Shown: positions 26,687-36,235, counted from the stretch's first letter. The stretch: DNA of 64,000 nucleotides from Leptospira bandrabouensis (GCF_004770905.1 NZ_RQHT01000012.1:124001-188000), one strand, 5' to 3'. Notes: generated by a model from the sequence alone, not told the origin. Translations and numbers: made by a program.

Positions 26687-28669
26687 ATGAAAAAACTTTT
26701 TTCAAAATTGCCGTTTTACATTCGGTTTCACTTACTCCTTGCAGGTCTTGGAATTGTATTTCTTACCATCTACCGTGCCACTTTTTTTGCCATGTATTCC
26801 TATAGGATTCATGATAAATCAACTTGGATTTTGTTAAAAGCCTTTCTGAAAGGGGCTAGGTTTGATATTTCCGTCTTGTGTGTGTTACTCGGTGTAAGTT
26901 TACTCTATTCGAGTTTGCATTTTTTTAATCGTAATAAAATATATAGGGCAGTTTGGCGAACCTTACCTGTTATATTTATCATTCTGCTTCTTTTTCTTCT
27001 CATCGCAGATTTGATTTATTATGAAAATGGAAACAAACATTTAGGATACGAGGCTTTTGCTTATCTTGGATTTGAGATGTTACCACTCGTTGGATCTGCC
27101 TTCTCACAAAATCCATTCCTATTTTTACTGGGAATTCTTGTGATTTCCGCGATTGGATTTGGAATTTATAAAATCCAATCCAAGTTCCCTTATTCCCATG
27201 TAAACTTACATTATAAATGGGCTGGTTTCCAATTCCTTGTGGTCCTAGCACTTCTAGTTTTAGGAATTCGCGGGGGAATCCAAACAAGTCCCCTTCGTAC
27301 CAGTGATGCTATCATTACCAAAGAAACCATCATCAATGATTTGGTTCTCAATCCGGGTTTTACTGTCATCACAGACTTAAAGATGACCAAAGTGGATGAC
27401 CGCCACTTTATGAAGTTGTCTGAGGCCAGTGCGATTGTCCAAAAGGAAGTGGCTTATCCCGGCGCAAACTTTGTTAGTGAAGAATATCCTCTCCTTCGTA
27501 AAACAATAGTTACTTCAACAAAACCTTTGCCACATATCGTTGTTGTGGTTCTTGAAGGTTGGACGGGAAAGTTTATTGATATCATTGGAACTGGAAAAGT
27601 GGATGGGAAGGTAGTAACCCCTTATTTCAACCAACTGATCCGCCAAGGAATGTTTTTTAAAAACTTTTTTGCCAGTGGAGGAAGGACGACAAACGGTCTT
27701 ATGGCACTTATGGGTGGAATTCCTGATCGGCCGGGACTAACAGCGGTTCGCACGCCACAAATTCTCAATCGTTTTTCTGGGCTTGGGAATATTGCCAAAA
27801 CCATTGGGTATGAAACTTTATTTGTAACAGGTACTGACCTTAGTTTTAATAACAAAGGAAGTATCATGTACCATTGGGGGTTTGATACTCTGGTTGGAAA
27901 GAATGAGTTAGAAAAAAATCCTGAATACAAAACGGGGCCTTGGAGTTATTTGGATGAAGCATCTCTCGATGCCATGCACAAACGCCTCCTAAATGTAAAA
28001 CCAGAAAAACCGATCGTATCTGTAATCCATACAGGAACCACTCATTATCCTTATAAGGTTCCAGACGAAAAGTTTCGTTTGTTTGAGTCCACTACGCAAG
28101 ACAGTGAATACTTAAATGTTTTGCATTACGCAGATTTTGCTTTGAACGAATATATGGAAAAAGCAAAAAAAGCACCTTACTTTAAGGATACGGTTTTCTT
28201 TTTTGTTTCTGACCATAGCCACCATAGGTTTCTCAACTACTATGAAGATAGAAATGTTCCCTTACTGATTTACGCTCCGGGAAAAATCAAACCAGAACTA
28301 AGAGAAGATTTCACTTCCCAACTAGATTTGATTCCCACCATCCTTGGGTTTATGGAAAGGGAAGTATACTTTAGTGTGATGGGTCGTGATTTAAGAAAAG
28401 TAAAAGGATCTTCTGCTTATTTTGCTTATGGAAATATATTTGGATGGATTGAAGATGATTTTTTGTATTACCAATCAGTGTCTGGGGGACAAGGGGAAAC
28501 CAAAACCATAAAACCACCGTTTGTGGATTTGGGCCTTTGTTACAAGGACATCAATTTATGCAAAAAACATGGGGATAAAACAAAGGCGTTTTTAAACTTA
28601 GGAGACGAACTCCTGAAGTCGAACAAATTGTTTCCTTCGGAGTCCGTTTTAAAAGTGATAAAAAACTAA
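26687..28669 (+). CDS. LtaS/MdoB-like membrane-anchored phosphotransferase or sulfatase
   Basis: 660 residues. Five N-terminal transmembrane helices (to about residue 205) and a large external alkaline-phosphatase-fold domain. The domain contains VVLEGWTGKFID (metal-binding Glu), the probable threonine nucleophile in ASGGRTTNGLMALMGG, HTGTTHYPY, and the metal-binding VSDHSHH. This set matches lipoteichoic acid synthase and the phosphoglycerol transferase MdoB. A diderm spirochaete has no lipoteichoic acid, so transfer of phosphoglycerol or phosphoethanolamine to a periplasmic glucan or lipid is more likely. Its stop overlaps the stop of the convergent hydroxylase gene. Confidence 0.88.
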   Translation: MKKLFSKLPFYIRFHLLLAGLGIVFLTIYRATFFAMYSYRIHDKSTWILLKAFLKGARFDISVLCVLLGVSLLYSSLHFFNRNKIYRAVWRTLPVIFIILLLFLLIADLIYYENGNKHLGYEAFAYLGFEMLPLVGSAFSQNPFLFLLGILVISAIGFGIYKIQSKFPYSHVNLHYKWAGFQFLVVLALLVLGIRGGIQTSPLRTSDAIITKETIINDLVLNPGFTVITDLKMTKVDDRHFMKLSEASAIVQKEVAYPGANFVSEEYPLLRKTIVTSTKPLPHIVVVVLEGWTGKFIDIIGTGKVDGKVVTPYFNQLIRQGMFFKNFFASGGRTTNGLMALMGGIPDRPGLTAVRTPQILNRFSGLGNIAKTIGYETLFVTGTDLSFNNKGSIMYHWGFDTLVGKNELEKNPEYKTGPWSYLDEASLDAMHKRLLNVKPEKPIVSVIHTGTTHYPYKVPDEKFRLFESTTQDSEYLNVLHYADFALNEYMEKAKKAPYFKDTVFFFVSDHSHHRFLNYYEDRNVPLLIYAPGKIKPELREDFTSQLDLIPTILGFMEREVYFSVMGRDLRKVKGSSAYFAYGNIFGWIEDDFLYYQSVSGGQGETKTIKPPFVDLGLCYKDINLCKKHGDKTKAFLNLGDELLKSNKLFPSESVLKVIKN

Positions 28670-29985
28670 TACCAAGTATTAGAAATATTACTCAAATCAA
28701 AGAAGGTCTTTCGTTTGATGAGAATCCATACAAGCGAAACAAACGAGAGGCCGATGAGTGGAATAGCAAAAATTTCAATATTAGGAATATTGGAATAAAC
28801 TAAAGCCGCAACAAAAGCCAAAATAAATAAAACGTTTCTTACCACTTCCGTTCTTCTTGACCATCGTTTCATTTCCATCGTTCGATCAATCGAAAACAAA
28901 CTAAAGATGATCACAACAGATAAAATTCCAAGTGTCACCATGTCTTTTTCCAAATTGATTTTGGCAACTTTCCAAATCACAAGTCCCACAGCCATAAGAA
29001 CCGCTGCTTGGAGTGCTACATAGATCATCACTCCCATGGGAGGTTTTGGATCGTATTTTATAATTTTTGTGGGCTCTGGTGCTTCGTCATCACTTGTAAT
29101 GAGGTAACTTGGTTTCCAACCAGGAGGTCCAAAGATGGTTTTAAATACATCTCCGAATGATTTACATTCCAGAATTTGAAAAAACATATCCTTGAACACG
29201 TGTAAGTTGACAGTGATGGGATTAAAGGAGTTAACAGGTTTTGTCAATCCATAGATCGGTTCTTCGGTTTCCCATTCAAAGGATCCAAACATCCGGTCCC
29301 AAACGATAAAGATCCCCCCGTGGTTACGGTCGATGTATTTTTTTTGCACACCGTGGTGGACCCTATGGTTTGAAGGAGTTACCATAAACTCTTCGAAAAT
29401 TCCGAGTTTACCAATAAAACGAGTATGAACCACAAATTGATATACTTTTAGAATTCTATGGCTGAGTAAAAACATCGCCCAAGGAATTCCAAGAAGTGCC
29501 ATCGATAGAAAATAAATATATTCGAATATTCTTTGAAGTCCATTTCCACGAAAGGCAACTGATAAATTCATTTCTTGTGTGGAGTGGTGGGTGACATGTG
29601 TGGCCCAAAACAAATTGATTTCGTGGCAATGTCTATGGAACCAGTAATAAACAAAATCAGCAAAAACAACAGCAAAAGTCCAAGCACCAAGAGCCGGCCA
29701 GTTCACAGAAAAACTAGGGGAGAATTGAAACGGACTTTCCAAAGGAAAAAAATGGTAACCTAAGGCGGAGAGCGAAAAATTTGTCTCTACTTTGTCGTAA
29801 ACATAGAGTGCTCCAAGGAGGATGACCACTCCAATCAGTGCAAAGATCACACCCGTACTTACATCGGCTATGAGAACGTTTAATCGGTAGTATTGTTTGC
29901 CTTTGATGTAGGAAACAAAGATTTCGATTCCTATCAGTGCGACCATGACGATAAAGGCATATTCCATAAAGGCGTCGCTATTCAT
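28666..29985 (-). CDS. Sterol desaturase/fatty acid hydroxylase family, alkylglycerol-monooxygenase-like
   Basis: 439 residues. Di-iron histidine boxes HRHCH, HVTHH and HRVHHG lie in the expected order between membrane helices, followed by GIFIVWDRMFGSFEWETE, a signature of the family. The extra C-terminal membrane helices (about residues 320-430) and overall size resemble alkylglycerol monooxygenase (TMEM195/AGMO) more than small desaturases. It would hydroxylate a lipid chain or ether bond in the inner membrane using O2. Substrate unknown. Convergent with, and overlapping by four bases, the LtaS-like gene. Confidence 0.88.
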   Translation of the reverse strand: MNSDAFMEYAFIVMVALIGIEIFVSYIKGKQYYRLNVLIADVSTGVIFALIGVVILLGALYVYDKVETNFSLSALGYHFFPLESPFQFSPSFSVNWPALGAWTFAVVFADFVYYWFHRHCHEINLFWATHVTHHSTQEMNLSVAFRGNGLQRIFEYIYFLSMALLGIPWAMFLLSHRILKVYQFVVHTRFIGKLGIFEEFMVTPSNHRVHHGVQKKYIDRNHGGIFIVWDRMFGSFEWETEEPIYGLTKPVNSFNPITVNLHVFKDMFFQILECKSFGDVFKTIFGPPGWKPSYLITSDDEAPEPTKIIKYDPKPPMGVMIYVALQAAVLMAVGLVIWKVAKINLEKDMVTLGILSVVIIFSLFSIDRTMEMKRWSRRTEVVRNVLFILAFVAALVYSNIPNIEIFAIPLIGLSFVSLVWILIKRKTFFDLSNISNTWY

Positions 29986-30119
29986 TCGTAAATTTCCCTC
30001 ACTAGATACTAGGCTTTTGAATCAGTGTGTGTAAGTCAATGTCCATTTGACAGAACCATTTTTCGAACAGGTTTCTTTTGAATTTCAATTTAGACTTGTT
30101 TCAGGAAAGAATCTAAGGT

Positions 30120-30203
30120 ATGTCTAAAAGAATTGCTGTAATTTCTTGTCCCGTCGGGGGGCAACGAAAAGATTGGCTAAAGGTGGGAAATCCAAACAAA
30201 TGA
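30120..30203 (+). CDS. 27-residue leader ORF overlapping rlmN
   Basis: ATG at 30120, product [20 protein letters not shown] then KVGNPNK, stop TGA overlapping the rlmN ATG at 30200 as ATGA. A GC-rich hairpin (30146-30164) lies inside it. The ribosome binding site is only fair (AAGG two bases before the ATG). It could be a translated leader that couples to rlmN, or a chance ORF. Confidence 0.35.
   Translation: MSKRIAVISCPVGGQRKDWLKVGNPNK
30146..30164 (+). promoter_or_regulatory. GC-rich hairpin in the rlmN leader
   Basis: TTGTCCC (30146-30152) pairs with GGGGCAA (30158-30164), one G-U pair, five-base loop. In a moderately AT-rich genome such a stem stands out. It sits inside the upstream ORF, 36 bases before the rlmN start. 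It could also be the result of coding for CPVGGQ. Confidence 0.35.
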
Positions 30204-31258
30204 AAGAGGAAATACCAGTTCTCAAAGGCAAAACCAAAAAAGAACTAGAAGAGATCTGTGTTTCTTTGGGTTTGGAAAAATACCGTGCCGCACAAATTTA
30301 TACAGGCATTTATAAGAGTCGTTATACGAATTTGGATCAGTTTACCACCTTATCCAAAGAAGTCCGTGAAAAACTAAAACAACATACTTCCTTTCCAGAA
30401 ATTGAACTGGGTCGAGACCTTGCCTCCAAAGAAGATGGGACTCGGAAATTCACTTTTTATGTGGGTGAAAACAAAGAAATTGAAGCGGTTTGGATTCCTT
30501 CCGGTGATGGGGGACGTAAAACCATTTGTATCTCTTCCCAAATTGGTTGTACTCTCAATTGTAAATTCTGTGCCACAGGACTTTTGGAATACAAGGGCAA
30601 TCTCCATACTTGGCAAATCCTCGATCAAGTTTTGCAAGTAGAACGCCTAGTTGGTGACCGTGCTACCAATATTGTTTTTATGGGAATGGGTGAACCCATG
30701 CACAATTATTTTTCCGTAATGAAGGCAGCCCATATCCTCAGAGACCAAGAAGGGTTTGGTCTAGGAGCCCTTCGGATTACCATTTCCACAGCCGGTGTCA
30801 CCACAGGAATCAACCGATTTATCGAAAATAAAGAACCTTTCAATTTTGCCATTTCACTCAATCATCCAAATCCTAATTCACGTTCCTCGATTATGGATGT
30901 AAACGACAAACACCCGTTAGAGAAATTGATTGAATCAGCAAAACGATTCACTAAGGAACTTGATCGGGCCATTACTTTTGAATATGTAATGATCCCTGAA
31001 GTTAACATGGGTCGTGACAACGCAGAACGACTCGCAAAAATTTCTCGTTCAGTGAATAAATGCAAAATCAATGTCATCCCTCTCAATACTGATTTTACTG
31101 GATGGCGTAGGCCAACCGATGAGGAAGTCAAAGATTTTGTAATGCATCTCAAAGCTAAAACAACAGCTCCCATTCTCAACCGTAGAAGCCCAGGTCGGGA
31201 CATCAATGGCGCATGTGGAATGTTAGCGTTAAAAGGAATTCGAAGTGAAACACGGTAA
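30200..31258 (+). CDS. rlmN: Dual-specificity rRNA/tRNA adenine-C2 methyltransferase RlmN
   Basis: About 352 residues from ATG 30200; a TTG at 30146 is in frame but gives a basic extension unlike the family. RlmN is a radical-SAM enzyme that makes 2-methyladenosine at position 2503 of 23S rRNA and position 37 of tRNAs. The cluster-binding motif is CTLNCKFC, the SAM-binding GMGEP motif is [10 protein letters not shown], and the C-terminal methyl-carrying cysteine is in NGACGM. The Shine-Dalgarno AGGTGGG is 12 bases upstream, a little far, which fits coupling to the upstream ORF. The stop overlaps the GTG of the next lipoprotein gene. Confidence 0.96.
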   Translation: MKEEIPVLKGKTKKELEEICVSLGLEKYRAAQIYTGIYKSRYTNLDQFTTLSKEVREKLKQHTSFPEIELGRDLASKEDGTRKFTFYVGENKEIEAVWIPSGDGGRKTICISSQIGCTLNCKFCATGLLEYKGNLHTWQILDQVLQVERLVGDRATNIVFMGMGEPMHNYFSVMKAAHILRDQEGFGLGALRITISTAGVTTGINRFIENKEPFNFAISLNHPNPNSRSSIMDVNDKHPLEKLIESAKRFTKELDRAITFEYVMIPEVNMGRDNAERLAKISRSVNKCKINVIPLNTDFTGWRRPTDEEVKDFVMHLKAKTTAPILNRRSPGRDINGACGMLALKGIRSETR

Positions 31259-31529
31259 TTGGATCTTAACTCTTGCGTTAACTCTGTTTCTAGTTAATTG
31301 CCAAGATATAGTGGAAAAAAAATGCCAAGCGGCTTGTGAAGTTTTTATTTCTTGTACAGAAGAGGAACTAAAACTTACCTTAGCACCTGATGTGAAACGC
31401 ACAGGTAGGATCCAATGTATGGATGGATGCACCACACATAATAGTGATATTCTGCAATGTTATGACCAAGAACCCAATTCCTGCAAAGGATTTGGACAAT
31501 GCCTGATCCAAATTGGTACCTTAGAATGA
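31245..31529 (+). CDS. Small cysteine-rich lipoprotein
   Basis: 94 residues from a GTG start 14 bases inside the end of rlmN. Lipoprotein signal with lipobox LVNC. The mature part has eight further cysteines in spaced pairs ([34 protein letters not shown]), typical of a disulfide-stabilised small periplasmic or surface lipoprotein. No named family recognised. The stop overlaps the start of the glycosyltransferase gene by ATGA. Confidence 0.82.
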   Translation: MKHGNWILTLALTLFLVNCQDIVEKKCQAACEVFISCTEEELKLTLAPDVKRTGRIQCMDGCTTHNSDILQCYDQEPNSCKGFGQCLIQIGTLE

Positions 31530-33232
31530 AAGAAACACTAAACCCCTCAGAAAGAATTTTTTATCGAATTTTATTACTTCTGGCATCCCTTCCTGTTTTG
31601 TTCACTCTTCCTTTGGATGTGATTGATATTGATAGTTCTCAGTATGCAAGTATCAGCCGTGAACTCGTGTTATCTGGGGATTTTTTTACTTTATTTGATA
31701 ATGGTAGAAGGTATTTAGATAAACCCATTTTAACGTTTTGGACGATAGCTACTTCTTTTTCTCTTTTTGGAATCAGTAATATTGCCTTTAGAATTCCAGC
31801 TATTTTACTCAGTTTGCTTTCTGTTTTTTCCATTTATCGGATTACCATTTTAACTGGTGGAAAAGAAAGACAAGGATACTTGGCTTCTTTTGCGTATCTT
31901 TTGGCACCTGGTTTTTATGCAATGGTTGTGGATCCAAAAATTGATGTGTATCTCACTGCTTATTTGGTGTTTACTTATCACTTTTACTATTTAGGTAGAA
32001 AAAAGAATCCTAACTACTTCTACTTGATGTATCTCATGATGTCTATGGGATTTATCACCAAAGGTCCCATTTCTGTGGTCATTCCTGCTTTGTCCATTGG
32101 TGGGGATATCCTATTCCGAAGGGATTGGAAGTTACTTCTTTCCATGCGAGTGCCAACGGGAATTCTCGTTCTTGCATCCCTTCCTGCTTTTTGGTGTGTT
32201 CTATTATACAAAAGTTTTAATTCCTATGGACCTTCCTTCTTTTTGTGGATCCAATCCTTTGGTCGTTTCTACAAAGAAATGTATGATGTGAAGTTTGATC
32301 CCTTTTACTTCTATAAATCTTTTTCCTGGGCCTTCTTTAGTGGAGTGGTGCCCATGATCATCTACATTGCCTTTCGCACTTATAATTATATCAAATCCCT
32401 CGGATGGAAAGAAATCCTTCGGAAAATCCGTGCAAACGAATATAAAGACATCGACTTTGTGATTCCGTTTTGGGTATTCCTCTTTTTGTTTTTGATTTCT
32501 TTTTCCAGGTTTCCGCTTCCTCAATACACGTATTGGGTGCTTCCTGGGGCGGCTCTTTATTTTGGAAAGATAGCGGAAGAAAGTTTATTTCGTTCGAGTG
32601 TCGAAAGACTTCGTCCTTCCTTTCTTATCGCAGGTCTTGTTTATCTTGTGGGATACTTTCTCATTCCGGTTTTTGTCGCTGATGTGGGCATTGTTTATTA
32701 TGTATTTGGAGCGATTGGAATTTTACTCATCATGTTACTGGCCCAACTCATTCCATTGGAAATGTTAGTTACACTCGTTGGTGCTACTTTGTTTTTTAGC
32801 TCCATTAGTTTGCAGTTTTATCCACTGCTTACAAGTTACCAACCGGCAAAAGAATTTGGTGCCAAAATCAAAGAACTGGAGCCAAACGAACCTGTGGTGT
32901 ATACCTTTTGGTTGTCCAATTCCAAAAGGTCTTACGGGTTTTACGCCGAAAGAAATTTTCGCAATGTGTATGATAAGGACAAATTAGACAAACTCTGGTC
33001 GGAAAAACCGGAAAGACTCCTCATCCTACCATCGGAAAAACTAAGCCAGTTGAAAGAATTTGCAGGTTCGGAATACACCATTGAACCGGTTCTGGAGAGG
33101 GAATCCTTCAAAGTGGCCACACCTACGGTCGCTTTTTTGAAAAAAGAGACAAGAGGCCTTGTCACAAAGAAAATTTCTTTGGTTTGGCTAAAAAAAATTC
33201 AGGGGAAATCTTCTAAAAACTCGAAAGTATAA
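31526..33232 (+). CDS. ArnT/PMT-family (GT39/GT83) membrane glycosyltransferase
   Basis: 568 residues from the ATG overlapping the preceding stop. Eleven to twelve predicted transmembrane helices. The first periplasmic loop carries the conserved acidic residues (DVIDIDSSQYASISRELV) and the motif RRYLDKPILTFW, both typical of ArnT-like and PMT-like enzymes that move a sugar from a polyprenyl-phosphate donor to lipid A or protein. A soluble C-terminal domain follows (about residues 450-540). Which acceptor is modified cannot be seen. Followed by a terminator. Confidence 0.9.
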   Translation: MKETLNPSERIFYRILLLLASLPVLFTLPLDVIDIDSSQYASISRELVLSGDFFTLFDNGRRYLDKPILTFWTIATSFSLFGISNIAFRIPAILLSLLSVFSIYRITILTGGKERQGYLASFAYLLAPGFYAMVVDPKIDVYLTAYLVFTYHFYYLGRKKNPNYFYLMYLMMSMGFITKGPISVVIPALSIGGDILFRRDWKLLLSMRVPTGILVLASLPAFWCVLLYKSFNSYGPSFFLWIQSFGRFYKEMYDVKFDPFYFYKSFSWAFFSGVVPMIIYIAFRTYNYIKSLGWKEILRKIRANEYKDIDFVIPFWVFLFLFLISFSRFPLPQYTYWVLPGAALYFGKIAEESLFRSSVERLRPSFLIAGLVYLVGYFLIPVFVADVGIVYYVFGAIGILLIMLLAQLIPLEMLVTLVGATLFFSSISLQFYPLLTSYQPAKEFGAKIKELEPNEPVVYTFWLSNSKRSYGFYAERNFRNVYDKDKLDKLWSEKPERLLILPSEKLSQLKEFAGSEYTIEPVLERESFKVATPTVAFLKKETRGLVTKKISLVWLKKIQGKSSKNSKV

Positions 33233-33261
33233 CTAGGCTAAATTGTGTAAGTCTGGTTTTT

Positions 33262-33297
33262 AGGGCCCTTCGATGTCAAATCAGGGCCTTTTTTTTT
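33262..33297 (+). terminator. Rho-independent terminator after the glycosyltransferase
   Basis: AGGGCCCT (33262-33269) pairs with AGGGCCTT (33283-33290) in an eight-pair stem with one G-U, followed by seven more T's. Ends the rlmN-lipoprotein-glycosyltransferase unit. Confidence 0.8.
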
Positions 33298-33424
33298 GCC
33301 TTCTTTTCCTACCTAGAAGAAATCAATTGCGGACTCTTTCTAACTGAACATTGTTTTCTATCGAATCAAAAAAGAAGTTTTTCCTTTGAGAAATTTATTT
33401 CAATCCTGCTTGCCTTTCCTTCGG

Positions 33425-33430
33425 TATAAT
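33425..33430 (+). promoter_or_regulatory. -10-like TATAAT before the chemoreceptor gene
   Basis: Perfect TATAAT 29 bases before the ATG at 33460, within a 163-base gap that follows a terminator. No convincing -35 hexamer at standard spacing, so only the -10 is supported. Confidence 0.35.
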
Positions 33431-33459
33431 TTTACCATCGCACGTCACATACAGGATAT

Positions 33460-35460
33460 ATGAAGAGTTTAAAATACATTCTCGGCCTTTATACATTTCT
33501 TTCCATTTTAGTTTTATCAACGGTTGTATCCGCTCTCATTTTGTATTTGAATTGGGGACTTCTTCTCAAAGTCTACCGAGGTGAAATGGAAAACGCAGGC
33601 AAAAGTGCTGGTGCCGAACTTTCCAATTATTATAAATCACAAATTCGTATCGCTGGCATTCTTTCCAAACAAAAAGAAATCAAAGATTCCTTCCAATCGG
33701 GAAAATCTAAATTTGCCACAGATCTTCTTGTAGGTATTATGCGAGAGGCAAATGGCGAATATGAAAATATTTTCCTTTCTCCACCCATCCAAAACGCTAA
33801 GATTTTTGCCGCAGGAATTCCTCAGTCGGTTGGATACCAATTGGAAGAATCCAAAACCGGAGACCATGTGGTTGTGGCACTTAAAAAACAGTTTCTGATT
33901 GGCTCTGTGCAAGAGTCACCTATCACAGGTTTACCGGTGAGCCTTGTTTCTTTTCCCATCGAAGACAATGGAACCATCATTGGAATTCTTTGGATTGCTT
34001 TAAACTTAGAACAAGTTTCAAAACGAATGGGAGATGGGATCCATGTAGGTGCCAATGGATACATCACTGCCATAACTACCAAAGGTGTTGTATTTGCAGG
34101 TCCTGATAAATCTAAAATTCTAAAATTAGACCTAAGTAAAATTCCCGAAGGTCGCCCCATTTTAGAAGCCAAAGACGGAGCTTATTTCGAATATACGGAA
34201 AACGGAAAGGACTTTGCCTTTCTCATCAAACGATTGGAAGAATGGAATACTATTATCGGGGTGGTTCTTCCTAAATCTGATATGAATTCAGGATTCATCC
34301 AAGTGGCTTTATTTGCTGTACTGGTTGTGTTTTTGATTACAGCTCTTGTGGTGTTTGGAGTATTTCGGTTTCTAAAAAAACGACTATTGCCATTAGAAAA
34401 CTCAGTTGTCATTTTAGATAAAATGGCCAAGGGAGATTTAACAGAGTCATTCCATTTCACTAATCAGGATGAGATTGGCAGAATGAATCTTGCTTTGGAT
34501 GGGTTTGTGAAAAGCATCCGAAATTCCCTCGGAGAAATCCAAACGGTCGCAGAAGAGATCGCATCTTCTGCCGAAGGATTACGTGATTCCTCATCTAGTT
34601 TTTCCGATATGGCACAAGGTACTGCCGCTTCGGCCGAAGAAATTTCAGCTACCACAGAAGAAGTGGCTGCCAGTATGGAGACAACCGCAACATCTACTTC
34701 CAAACAACATAACAATATCATTGAATTTAATGAAAAGATTTTAGAGCTCTCCCAAGGTGCGATTCAAATTGAAAAAGATACAAAGGCAGCCCTAGCCAAT
34801 ACAGAAAACATTACCAAACAAGCCAAACTAGGAGGTGAGTCCCTAAACCAAATGAAGGATATGATTAATGTCATTTTGGAATCTTCTAAAGAAATGAAAG
34901 AAGTGATTGGGATCATCGACGAAATTTCGGACCAGACTAGTTTACTAGCGCTGAATGCCGCCATTGAAGCGGCGAGAGCCGGAGAGGCGGGTCGTGGGTT
35001 TGCCATTGTGGCCGAGGAGATTTCCAAACTTTCTGACAAAACGGCCCATTCCATCCAGGCCATCGAAGAAATGATTGGAAAAAATAGCAAAGAGTTGGAA
35101 GAGGGGGCCAAGGGAATTCGCTCTTCGGTGGAACTACTCAACCTTATCATCCGAGACATTGCCGAAGTGGAAAGTGTCATGAAACGACTTTCGGATGCGA
35201 CAAAGGCACAATTGAACTATAACCGAGAAGTCGATGAACGTTCCAATGAGGTGGGAAGAGAGTCGGAATCAATACGCGGTGCCATTGAGGAACAAAAACG
35301 AGCCATTGAACAAATTTCTCAGTCTGTGATTGGAATCAATAATGAAACCATGCACATCGCCACAGGATCCGACCAGGTGGCATCCTCTTCGCAAAAATTA
35401 TCTCTTGCCGCAGAAACCCTACGTACGATCACAAAGCGGTTTACGATTGCAAAAAACTAA
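33460..35460 (+). CDS. Methyl-accepting chemotaxis protein
   Basis: 666 residues. A first membrane helix (about 8-30), a periplasmic dCache-like sensor (about 35-275), a second helix (about 283-305), a HAMP domain (RLLPLENSVVILDKMAKGDL) and a long cytoplasmic signalling coiled coil. The hairpin tip is fully conserved (DEISDQTSLLALNAAIEAAR, then AGEAGRGFAIVAEEISKLSD). Glu/Gln/Ala-rich stretches on both sides contain probable methylation sites (ASAEEISATTEEVAASME). The tip contacts CheA and CheW. The ligand is unknown. A single-gene unit with its own promoter region. Confidence 0.96.
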   Translation: MKSLKYILGLYTFLSILVLSTVVSALILYLNWGLLLKVYRGEMENAGKSAGAELSNYYKSQIRIAGILSKQKEIKDSFQSGKSKFATDLLVGIMREANGEYENIFLSPPIQNAKIFAAGIPQSVGYQLEESKTGDHVVVALKKQFLIGSVQESPITGLPVSLVSFPIEDNGTIIGILWIALNLEQVSKRMGDGIHVGANGYITAITTKGVVFAGPDKSKILKLDLSKIPEGRPILEAKDGAYFEYTENGKDFAFLIKRLEEWNTIIGVVLPKSDMNSGFIQVALFAVLVVFLITALVVFGVFRFLKKRLLPLENSVVILDKMAKGDLTESFHFTNQDEIGRMNLALDGFVKSIRNSLGEIQTVAEEIASSAEGLRDSSSSFSDMAQGTAASAEEISATTEEVAASMETTATSTSKQHNNIIEFNEKILELSQGAIQIEKDTKAALANTENITKQAKLGGESLNQMKDMINVILESSKEMKEVIGIIDEISDQTSLLALNAAIEAARAGEAGRGFAIVAEEISKLSDKTAHSIQAIEEMIGKNSKELEEGAKGIRSSVELLNLIIRDIAEVESVMKRLSDATKAQLNYNREVDERSNEVGRESESIRGAIEEQKRAIEQISQSVIGINNETMHIATGSDQVASSSQKLSLAAETLRTITKRFTIAKN

Positions 35461-35581
35461 GGAACAGGGCGCTAGATAGGACTTTCGTCAGTCTAAGCCA
35501 CCCGGAGAAGGTTCTTTCCGAGAAATGACATAAAATAACAGATGTTTGTTGGTAGTGGTCGATTAATTGAGACTCGGTTTC

Positions 35582-35633
35582 AATAAGAAAAGTTCATGAA
35601 AAATTTCTTATTATGTCTCTTTTCATGTTTTTT
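35582..35633 (+). promoter_or_regulatory. Two mutually exclusive hairpins in the actA upstream region
   Basis: Stem 1 is AATAAGAAA (35582-35590) with TTTCTTATT (35604-35612). Stem 2 is CATGAAAA (35595-35602) with TTTTCATG (35620-35627), followed by six T's. Each stem's arm lies in the other's loop, so only one can form at a time. Stem 2 plus T-run could be a weak terminator for the chemoreceptor gene or an attenuator for the act operon. Pairing is AT-rich and long-looped, so support is moderate. Confidence 0.35.
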
Positions 35634-35722
35634 CGCATCCAAAACCCTTACATACTTGCTTTTTTTCTGATTTTACCTTTCCTTGTCAGAAGACAGTGTA
35701 AACGGATTCAGGAAATCTGCGA

Positions 35723-36235
35723 ATGAATATAAAAATACTCAAGATCTCTGTGCCTATCGTTGCAATTGCAGCACTAGCATATTTGATTTTTTCACCTAGC
35801 CGTTATGTGGGCTATTCACCCGACCAGCCCATTCCCTTCAACCATAAGATACATGCTGGCGATAACAAAATCGACTGTAAGTATTGCCATACTGGTGTTG
35901 AGAATTCGGCCCATGCCACAGTTCCCCCAAGTTCCACTTGTATGAACTGCCATGGAGCAGGTAACGTAGCGGGCAACCAAGAGCATGTTAAATGGCTAAA
36001 AGAACAATACGATAGCAATACGCCAGTATCCTGGATAAAGGTCCATGACCAACCAGACTTCGTATACTTTAACCATTCACGACACGTACAACGTGGTGTT
36101 GATTGTTCCACATGCCACGGTAACATGGCAGAGATGGTAAAGGTTAGACAGTCCAAGTCCCTCAATATGGGATTTTGTGTCGATTGCCATAGAGAGAACA
36201 ATGCCCCTAACGATTGTTCTACGTGCCACAGATAA
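35723..36235 (+). CDS. actA: Alternative complex III pentahaem cytochrome c, ActA
   Basis: 170 residues with one N-terminal membrane anchor or uncleaved signal (about residues 7-24). Five CxxCH haem-binding motifs are present (CKYCH, CMNCH, CSTCH, CVDCH, CSTCH), matching the pentahaem ActA subunit. It faces the periplasm and carries electrons within the quinol:electron-acceptor oxidoreductase ACIII. First gene of actABCDEF; the gap of about 260 bases upstream should contain the operon promoter. Confidence 0.94.
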   Translation: MNIKILKISVPIVAIAALAYLIFSPSRYVGYSPDQPIPFNHKIHAGDNKIDCKYCHTGVENSAHATVPPSSTCMNCHGAGNVAGNQEHVKWLKEQYDSNTPVSWIKVHDQPDFVYFNHSRHVQRGVDCSTCHGNMAEMVKVRQSKSLNMGFCVDCHRENNAPNDCSTCHR

